DNA of 14,357 nucleotides, taken from Giesbergeria sp. (GTDB lineage: Bacteria > Pseudomonadota > Gammaproteobacteria > Burkholderiales > Burkholderiaceae_C). The notes beneath the pieces were generated by a model. The model saw only the letters and a program-made list of their open reading frames with translations, had not been told where the DNA came from and made no database searches. Below are positions 9,903 to 14,357 of this stretch, piece after piece (within the stretch, counting starts at the first letter, position 1; each line of letters begins with the position of its first letter). Location of the stretch: the NCBI GenBank assembly GCA_017998735.1, contig JAGOCN010000007.1:1-14357 (forward strand), read 5' to 3'. The position numbers were made by a program, and so were the translations under genes.

Positions 9903-9943
9903 TGCCTGCGCAAGCAAGGCCTCCGATGGGAGGCCTGCAGGCA
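9903..9943 (-). promoter_or_regulatory. Strong stem-loop between tRNA-Leu and nuoA
   Basis: An inner stem of 8 perfect pairs (AGGCCTCC with GGAGGCCT, 9917-9924 and 9929-9936) closes a four-base loop. An outer stem of 7 perfect pairs (TGCCTGC with GCAGGCA, 9903-9909 and 9937-9943) is stacked on it, with a seven-base bulge on one side. It begins 11 bases after the encoded CCA of the tRNA and ends 23 bases before the nuoA ATG. No T-run follows on the minus strand, so it is not a standard terminator for the operon. A role as a processing boundary or a 5' stabiliser of the nuo message after tRNA release is my inference. Confidence 0.6.
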
Positions 9944-9954
9944 GACTTTTTGTT

Positions 9955-10039
9955 TGGTGCCGTCGGCGAGACTCGAACTCGCACAGCTTTCGCCACTACC
10001 CCCTCAAGATAGCGTGTCTACCAATTTCACCACGACGGC
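9955..10039 (-). tRNA. tRNA-Leu, anticodon GAG
   Basis: This 85-base tRNA folds into a full cloverleaf. The acceptor stem is GCCGTCG with CGACGGC, the D arm contains GAAATTGGTAGACAC, and the anticodon stem is CTATC with GGTAG around the loop TTGAGGG. A long class II variable arm is present, as required for tRNA-Leu, and the T arm is GCGAG-TTCGAGT-CTCGC. The anticodon GAG is at 10003-10005 and reads CUC and CUU. Discriminator A and the CCA end are encoded (9955-9958). The sequence is close to E. coli tRNA-Leu(GAG). It sits between secG and nuoA and is probably co-transcribed with nuo. Confidence 0.97.
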
Positions 10040-10044
10040 TGTTG

Positions 10045-10096
10045 TGCTGTCCGGATGGCTTGAGGAACCTTGCGGTTTTTTGCTTTCTGGACAGCA
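10045..10096 (-). promoter_or_regulatory. Structured leader upstream of tRNA-Leu
   Basis: A perfect 8-base inverted repeat (TGCTGTCC at 10045-10052, GGACAGCA at 10089-10096) encloses a small hairpin, AACC and GGTT around a GCAA loop of the GNRA type (minus strand, 10066-10077). The predicted transcription start falls near the outer arm (about 10094), so the first one or two pairs may be lost in the RNA. It may be only a 5' leader removed by RNase P; no function is shown by the sequence. Confidence 0.4.
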
Positions 10097-10100
10097 GCGC

Positions 10101-10129
10101 ATTCTAACCCGGAAAAACCCTGATTTCAG
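10101..10129 (-). promoter_or_regulatory. Predicted sigma-70 promoter for tRNA-Leu and nuo operon
   Basis: A -10 box TAGAAT (10101-10106, five of six matches) and a -35 box CTGAAA (10124-10129, four of six matches) are separated by 17 bases. The start site would be near 10094, about 55 bases before the tRNA. The -35 box lies inside the hairpin of the secG terminator. No comparable promoter is seen between the tRNA and nuoA, so it is the best candidate for the operon. It is predicted by eye only. Confidence 0.5.
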
Positions 10130-10132
10130 GAT
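10113..10132 (-). terminator. Predicted weak intrinsic terminator after secG
   Basis: On the minus strand ATCCTG pairs with CAGGGT, six pairs including one G-T wobble, around the loop AAAT. A run of T follows directly. It lies about 20 bases after the secG stop. The stem is short, so read-through into the tRNA and nuo genes is likely. Confidence 0.5.
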
Positions 10133-10153
10133 GCATCCCTGCCCAAAGGCTGT

Positions 10154-10585
10154 TTATTTTGTGGGGATCTGCCCGGCTTCGGGAACTGCAGGAACCACGG
10201 GAACCACGGGAACCGCATCAGGCGCTGGCACGGTGGAAACAGCCGCCGGGCTGTTGCCCGGAATGGCGGCGGCCGGTCCGGTGTCGGCTGCAGGTGCCGT
10301 GACCGGCGCCGGGGCGCGGTCCAGCACACTGCCCGAGCTGGTCGGGCGCGCGTTGCCGAAATACGCCAGTGCCAGGGTTGCCACAAAGAAAACAGCTGCC
10401 AGCACGGCCGTGGTGCGCGAGAGAAAATTGGCACTTCCACTGGCACCGAACAGGCTGCCCGAGCTGCCGCTGCCAAAGGCCGCACCCATGTCTGCACCCT
10501 TGCCATGCTGTATCAAGATCAAGCCGATCATGCCCAGTGCAGACAGCATCTGCACTGCCAGCACCACATTTACAAGCATATTCAT
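10154..10585 (-). CDS. secG: Preprotein translocase subunit SecG
   Basis: SecG is the small non-essential subunit of the SecYEG protein-export channel in the inner membrane. The 143-residue protein has two transmembrane helices (about 3-25 and 58-77). Between them lies the family signature IQHGKGADMGAAFG followed by a Gly/Ser-rich loop, LFGASGS and NFLSRTT. E. coli SecG ends soon after helix 2 (110 residues). Here a tail of about 65 residues follows, rich in Ala, Pro and Val, with the repeated PVVPVVPAVP near 126-135; such tails are common in beta-proteobacteria. The start at 10583-10585 has AGGAG ten bases upstream. A second ATG two codons on is less well placed. It follows tpiA by 41 bases. 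Confidence 0.95.
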   Translation of the reverse strand: MNMLVNVVLAVQMLSALGMIGLILIQHGKGADMGAAFGSGSSGSLFGASGSANFLSRTTAVLAAVFFVATLALAYFGNARPTSSGSVLDRAPAPVTAPAADTGPAAAIPGNSPAAVSTVPAPDAVPVVPVVPAVPEAGQIPTK

Positions 10586-10626
10586 TCTTCCATTACTCCT
10601 GATTCGATAGCTTAAAGTGCTTGCCC

Positions 10627-11373
10627 TTATTGGGCTGCAGCGATTATTTTCTGAAAATCCTGTGCCTTGAGCGCAGCACCGCCCACCAGCCCGCCGTCAA
10701 TGTCCGGCTGCGCCAGCAACTCGGCTGCATTGGCAGCGTTCATGCTGCCGCCGTACAGCAGGCGGATGCGGGCTGCATGCTCGCTGGCAGCGGCCAGCTG
10801 GGCGCGCAGCACGGCATGCACCTGCTGCGCCTGCTCTGGCGTGGCGGTGCGGCCGGTGCCAATGGCCCACACCGGTTCGTAGGCCACCACCACTTCGCTG
10901 ATGCAGTGGCCATTGAGGTGGATCACGGCTGCCAGCTGGCGTTTGACCACCGCCTCGGTCTGGCCTGCTTCGCGCTCTTGCAATGTTTCGCCCACACACA
11001 CGATGGGCGTGATGCCGGCGGCCAGCGCACGCTGCGCCTTGGCGGCCACCTGCGCATCGGTTTCGCCATGGAACTGGCGGCGCTCGGAATGGCCCACCAG
11101 CACATAGCGCACGGCAAATTCACACAGCATCTGCGCCGACACTTCGCCCGTGTAAGCGCCAGCCGGGTGCTGCGAGACATCCTGCGCGGCGAGCGCCAGA
11201 CCCGAGCCCTCGACCAGCGCCTGCACCTGTGCCAAATATGGCGCCGGAACGGCCACCGCCACATCGCAGCGTGCGCCTTCCAGACCGGCCAGCAGGCTTT
11301 GCACCAGCGCCTGGTTGGCAGCCAGGGTGCCGTTCATCTTCCAGTTGCCGGCAATGAGTTTTTTCTTGTTCAT
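10627..11373 (-). CDS. tpiA: Triosephosphate isomerase
   Basis: TpiA interconverts dihydroxyacetone phosphate and glyceraldehyde 3-phosphate in glycolysis and gluconeogenesis, in the cytoplasm. The 248-residue protein has every catalytic element: Asn10 and Lys12 (AGNWKMNG), His95 (LVGHSERR), and Glu166 in [11 protein letters not shown]. The flexible lid loop follows Glu166, and the phosphate-binding YGGS (207-210) and late GG pair (231-232) are present. I took the ATG at 11371-11373, which gives the standard [15 protein letters not shown] start. An upstream ATG at 11398-11400 would overlap the end of the oxidoreductase gene. The spacing of 20 bases after that gene suggests co-transcription. 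secG follows after 41 bases. Confidence 0.97.
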   Translation of the reverse strand: MNKKKLIAGNWKMNGTLAANQALVQSLLAGLEGARCDVAVAVPAPYLAQVQALVEGSGLALAAQDVSQHPAGAYTGEVSAQMLCEFAVRYVLVGHSERRQFHGETDAQVAAKAQRALAAGITPIVCVGETLQEREAGQTEAVVKRQLAAVIHLNGHCISEVVVAYEPVWAIGTGRTATPEQAQQVHAVLRAQLAAASEHAARIRLLYGGSMNAANAAELLAQPDIDGGLVGGAALKAQDFQKIIAAAQ

Positions 11374-11393
11374 TTTCACGCTCGCGTTCAGGG

Positions 11394-12386
11394 TCACCAT
11401 GTCAAAACGATTTTTCCGATGTGCTCGCTGGACTCCATCAGGGTGTGCGCGGCAACGGCATCGGCGGCTGCAAACGTCCGGTAAACCACCGGGCGCACCG
11501 CACCAGACTCCAGCAACGGCCAGACCTGCGCACGCAGCGCGCCGGCAATCTGCGCCTTGAAAGCCACCGGGCGCTGGCGCAGGGTCGAGCCCGTGATGGT
11601 CAGCCGCCTGCGCAGCACCAGACCCGCATTGAACTGCGCCTCCGTGCCGCCCTGCACGGCAATGATGACCAAGCGGCCATCTTCTGCCATGCAGCCGATT
11701 TCACGCGCCACATAGCTGCCCGCCACCATGTCCAGCACCACGTCGGCGCCCTTGCCTGCCGTGATGCGCTGCACTTCGGCGGCGAAGTCCTGCGTGCGGT
11801 AGTTGATGGCATGGTGCGCACCCAGCGCAATGCAGGCGGCGCATTTTTCATCGCTGCCTGCGGTTGCGATCACGGTGGCGCCGCGCGCGCGCGCCAGCTG
11901 GATGGCGGTGACGCCAATGCCGCTGCTGCCGCCCTGCACCAGCAGGGTTTCGCCCGCCTGCAGACCACCCCGGTCAAACACATTGCTCCACACCGTGAAA
12001 AAGGTCTCCGGCAGCGCCGCTGCTTCGACATCGCTCCACCCCTGCGGCACCGGCAGGCACTGCAGGACAGGGGCCACGCACCACTGCGCATAACCACCAC
12101 CGCTCACCAGTGCGCACACCCGGTCACCGATTTTCAGGTTCGCTTCTGCCATGGCAGCGGCATCGCCGCCCTCCACCACGCCGGCCACTTCCAGACCGGG
12201 AAGGTCGGAAGCGCCGGGCGGCGGGGCGTAGTGGCCCTTGCGCTGCACCACGTCCGGCCGGTTGATGCCGCTCGCAGACACCTGGATCAGCACTTCGCCC
12301 GCCCCTGCCACTGGCAGGGGGCGTTCGCACAGGCGCAGCACTTCGGGCGCGCCAAAGCTGGAGATTTCTACCGCCTGCATGGTCAT
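11394..12386 (-). CDS. NAD(P)H:quinone oxidoreductase, zinc-free MDR family (Qor/PIG3-like)
   Basis: A medium-chain dehydrogenase/reductase of the quinone oxidoreductase type, expected to reduce quinones or related electrophiles with NADPH in the cytoplasm. The 330-residue protein has an N-terminal GroES-like domain (about 1-125, with [16 protein letters not shown] and PGLEVAGVV). A Rossmann domain follows, with the nucleotide motif [15 protein letters not shown] at 151-165. The catalytic-zinc cysteine and the structural-zinc four-cysteine loop of alcohol dehydrogenases are absent, as in Qor and PIG3. [11 protein letters not shown] near 123-133 resembles PIG3. The start is either 12384-12386 (used here) or the second ATG at 12378-12380. 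The latter is better spaced from an AGG, and the difference is two residues. The substrate cannot be told from sequence. Confidence 0.9.
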   Translation of the reverse strand: MTMQAVEISSFGAPEVLRLCERPLPVAGAGEVLIQVSASGINRPDVVQRKGHYAPPPGASDLPGLEVAGVVEGGDAAAMAEANLKIGDRVCALVSGGGYAQWCVAPVLQCLPVPQGWSDVEAAALPETFFTVWSNVFDRGGLQAGETLLVQGGSSGIGVTAIQLARARGATVIATAGSDEKCAACIALGAHHAINYRTQDFAAEVQRITAGKGADVVLDMVAGSYVAREIGCMAEDGRLVIIAVQGGTEAQFNAGLVLRRRLTITGSTLRQRPVAFKAQIAGALRAQVWPLLESGAVRPVVYRTFAAADAVAAHTLMESSEHIGKIVLTW

Positions 12387-12418
12387 GGGCCTGGAAAAGA
12401 AGAATTTGAATGAAATAC

Positions 12419-12466
12419 GCTGCCAGCGCAATGTAGGCTTGCGCCAGCAGCTATTATTTCAATAGC
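12419..12466 (-). repeat. Two adjacent hairpins after pnp, possible dispersed intergenic repeat
   Basis: On the minus strand, eight bases after the pnp stop, GCTATT and AATAGC form a perfect six-pair hairpin (12450-12466, loop GAAAT). It runs directly into a second hairpin of 13 pairs (GCTGCTGGCGCAA at 12439-12451, TTGCGCTGGCAGC at 12419-12431, seven-base loop). Two of the 13 pairs are G-T wobbles on the minus strand and would be mismatches on the plus strand, so the structure suits RNA made in the pnp direction. A T-rich stretch, not a clean T-run, follows. It may act as terminator or 3' stabiliser for pnp. The pattern resembles repeats I recall from Comamonadaceae intergenic regions; I could not check this. 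Confidence 0.5.
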
Positions 12467-12474
12467 AAATCAGA

Positions 12475-14357
12475 TCAGCCATGGCGTGGCTGGTCGTCAC
12501 CGTTTGCACCGTTTTCTGCACCGCCGCCTGCGGGCTGTTGCTGGTATTGCTGCTGCTGTTGCTGCTGTGCGTACTGCGGAGCAGCAGGTTCGCGGCGCTC
12601 GCCACGGTCGTGGCTGGGACGCTCGCCCCGGTCACCGCGATCGCCACGGTCGTTGCGCTCGCCACGGTCATTGCGGTCACCCCGGTCGTTGCGCTCGCCG
12701 CGGTAGTCACCGCCGCCCACGTTGGCCGGGCGCTCGGTCAGCGCCTTCAGCGACAGCTTGACACGGCCCTTGTCGTCGGTTTCCATGACCTTGACCTTGA
12801 CGATCTGGCCTTCCTGCAGGTAGTCGCTCACGCGCTCGACGCGCTCGTGCGCAATCTGGCTGATGTGCAGCAGGCCATCCTTGCCAGGCAGCAGGTTGAT
12901 CAGCGCGCCAAAGTCCAGAATCTTCACGACCGGGCCTTCGTAGACCTTGCCGATTTCCACTTCGGCGGTGATCTGCGCAATGCGGCGCTTGGCTTCATCG
13001 GCCTTGGCGGTGTCGGTCGAGGCAATGGTGATGGTGCCGTCTTCGTCAATGTTGATCTGGCAGCCGGTTTCTTCGGTCAGCGCACGGATCACCGAGCCGC
13101 CCTTGCCGATCACGTCACGGATCTTCTCGGGGTTGATCTTCATCGTGTAGAGCTTGGGCGCAAAGGTGGACACCTCGGTGTTTGCTTCGCCCATGGCTTC
13201 CTGCATCTTGCCCAGGATGTGCAGGCGCGCTTCCTTGGCCTGGGCCAATGCCACCTGCATGATTTCCTTGGTGATGCCCTGGATCTTGATGTCCATCTGC
13301 AGCGCCGTGATGCCAGCCGTAGTGCCAGCCACCTTGAAATCCATGTCGCCGAGGTGGTCCTCGTCGCCCAGGATGTCGGTCAGCACGGCAAAGCGGTTGT
13401 CTTCCTTGATCAGGCCCATGGCAATGCCGGCCACGTGCGCCTTGAGCGGCACGCCAGCGTCCATCATCGACAGGCAGCCGCCGCAGACCGAAGCCATGGA
13501 CGACGAACCGTTCGACTCGGTGATCTCGGACACCACACGCATCGTGTAAGGGAATTCTTCCTTGGTTGGCAGCACTGCAATCAGCGCACGCTTGGCCAGG
13601 CGGCCATGGCCGATTTCGCGGCGCTTGGTCGAACCCATGCGGCCCACTTCGCCGGTGGCAAAGGGAGGCATGTTGTAGTGCATCATGAAGCGGTCTTCGT
13701 ACTCGCCGGCCAGCGCATCGATGCGCTGCGCGTCGCGCTCGGTGCCCAGCGTGGTCACGACCAGCGCCTGCGTTTCACCGCGCGTGAACAGCGACGAACC
13801 GTGCGCACGCGGCAGCACGGCATTGCGGATTTCAATGGCACGCACGGTGCGCGTGTCGCGGCCGTCAATGCGGGGTTCGCCCGACAAAATCTGGCTGCGC
13901 ACGATCTTTGCTTCAATGTCGAACAGCATGCCATCGACCTTGACGCCGTCAAACTCGACGCCAGCGCCCTTCAGCTCGGCCTTGACCGCTGCGTAGGTGT
14001 CGCGGCAGGCATGGGTACGGCTTTGCTTGTTGCGGATCTGGTAGGCAGCACGCAGCTTTTCTTCGGCCAGCTCGCCCACCTTGGCGATCAGCGGCTCGTC
14101 CTTGGCCGGTGCCTGCCAGTCCCACACCGGCTTGCCGGCGTCGCGCACCAGTTCATGGATGGCGTTGATGGCAATCCTGCCCTGCTCGTGGCCAAACACC
14201 ACGGCGCCCAGCATGATGTCTTCGGGCAGCTGCTGCGCTTCCGACTCGACCATCAGCACAGCCGCTTCGGTGCCGGCCACGATCAGGTCCATCTGGCTGC
14301 TCTTGCGCGCCGTCTGGCCGGGGTTGAGCACGTATTCGCCGTTGATGTAGCCCACAC
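12475..14357 (-). CDS. pnp: Polyribonucleotide nucleotidyltransferase (PNPase), N-terminus outside window
   Basis: PNPase degrades RNA 3' to 5' by phosphorolysis and works with RNase E in the degradosome of many bacteria. The visible 627 codons begin within [12 protein letters not shown], near residue 130 of the family, so the first RNase PH domain is partly missing. The linker and second RNase PH domain follow. The active-site stretch [17 protein letters not shown] is at visible residues 328-344, with Asp333, Asp339 and Lys341 matching E. coli Asp486, Asp492 and Lys494. A KH domain (about 408-450, with VIGKGG) and an S1 domain (about 469-540) come next. The last 85 residues are a disordered tail with [12 protein letters not shown] repeats and a glutamine run. 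Two hairpins follow the TGA stop. Confidence 0.98.
   Translation of the reverse strand, partial: VGYINGEYVLNPGQTARKSSQMDLIVAGTEAAVLMVESEAQQLPEDIMLGAVVFGHEQGRIAINAIHELVRDAGKPVWDWQAPAKDEPLIAKVGELAEEKLRAAYQIRNKQSRTHACRDTYAAVKAELKGAGVEFDGVKVDGMLFDIEAKIVRSQILSGEPRIDGRDTRTVRAIEIRNAVLPRAHGSSLFTRGETQALVVTTLGTERDAQRIDALAGEYEDRFMMHYNMPPFATGEVGRMGSTKRREIGHGRLAKRALIAVLPTKEEFPYTMRVVSEITESNGSSSMASVCGGCLSMMDAGVPLKAHVAGIAMGLIKEDNRFAVLTDILGDEDHLGDMDFKVAGTTAGITALQMDIKIQGITKEIMQVALAQAKEARLHILGKMQEAMGEANTEVSTFAPKLYTMKINPEKIRDVIGKGGSVIRALTEETGCQINIDEDGTITIASTDTAKADEAKRRIAQITAEVEIGKVYEGPVVKILDFGALINLLPGKDGLLHISQIAHERVERVSDYLQEGQIVKVKVMETDDKGRVKLSLKALTERPANVGGGDYRGERNDRGDRNDRGERNDRGDRGDRGERPSHDRGERREPAAPQYAQQQQQQQYQQQPAGGGAENGANGDDQPRHG
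12649..12702 (-). repeat. 18-base tandem repeat encoding RG repeats in the PNPase tail
   Basis: Three imperfect 18-base units encode [12 protein letters not shown] and RGERND. They are followed by a shorter degenerate run ([11 protein letters not shown] and DRGERRE, down to about 12592). A CTG-type triplet run at about 12535-12567 then encodes seven glutamines, a tyrosine and three glutamines. Both tracts could change length by replication slippage. They lie wholly inside pnp and do not break the frame. Confidence 0.8.

Noticed and set aside
9880..9996. Longer N-terminus for NuoA (39 extra residues)
   Set aside because: The extension is translated from the tRNA-Leu gene and the hairpin spacer. 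NuoA proteins normally start at the [10 protein letters not shown] position.
10586..10626. Possible separate promoter for secG
   Set aside because: The 41-base gap after tpiA holds a ribosome binding site (AGGAG) but no recognisable -35/-10 pair. Co-transcription with tpiA is simpler.
12387..12440. Possible promoter for the quinone oxidoreductase gene (TTGCGC, 17 bases, CAAATT)
   Set aside because: The -10 box matches only three of six consensus bases and the -35 box lies within the hairpin arm. The evidence is too weak to call.
1..14357. Mobile elements, CRISPR arrays, toxin-antitoxin or defence genes, phage att site at the tRNA
   Set aside because: Essentially the whole window is filled by conserved housekeeping genes on one strand. 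There is no transposase or integrase, no spaced repeats, and no duplicated tRNA 3' end that would mark an integration site.

Overview
All protein genes in this window, and one tRNA, read on the minus strand, so transcription runs from right to left. The gene set and order are those of a beta-proteobacterium of the order Burkholderiales, most likely family Comamonadaceae. The reasons are the order pnp, MDR quinone oxidoreductase, tpiA, secG, tRNA-Leu, nuoA-nuoL, separate nuoC and nuoD genes (fused in enteric bacteria), a NuoG without cluster N7, GC-rich codon use, and a two-hairpin element behind pnp of a kind I recall as scattered in that family. The family placement is inference from recall, not from a search.

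Layout from right to left. The right edge cuts pnp (polynucleotide phosphorylase), which lacks roughly its first 130 codons and ends in an RG-repeat and polyglutamine tail. An intergenic stretch of about 90 bases with two adjacent hairpins follows. Next come a PIG3/Qor-like NAD(P)H:quinone oxidoreductase, tpiA (triosephosphate isomerase) and secG (preprotein translocase subunit), closely spaced and probably co-transcribed. A weak intrinsic terminator after secG overlaps a plausible sigma-70 promoter. That promoter would drive tRNA-Leu(GAG) and, about 75 bases further on, the nuo operon. No separate promoter is evident between the tRNA and nuoA; instead a strong hairpin lies there.

The left two thirds hold nuoA, B, C, D, E, F, G, H, I, J, K and the first 145 codons of nuoL. 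The subunits form respiratory complex I (NADH:ubiquinone oxidoreductase). NuoE, F and G form the NADH-oxidising module, NuoB, C, D and I the quinone-reducing connecting module, and NuoA, H, J, K and L the membrane proton-pumping arm. nuoM and nuoN should lie beyond the left edge. Four junctions (D/E, E/F, G/H, J/K) are ATGA overlaps, and the remaining gaps are 10 to 44 bases, as expected of one polycistronic message.

This is conserved housekeeping DNA. I found no mobile element, CRISPR array, defence system or cargo island, and nothing that looks like a new multi-gene system. The points worth a second look are small: the tRNA-nuo leader structures, the non-ATG start of nuoC with a five-codon minigene before it, the PNPase tail, and the hairpin pair after pnp.
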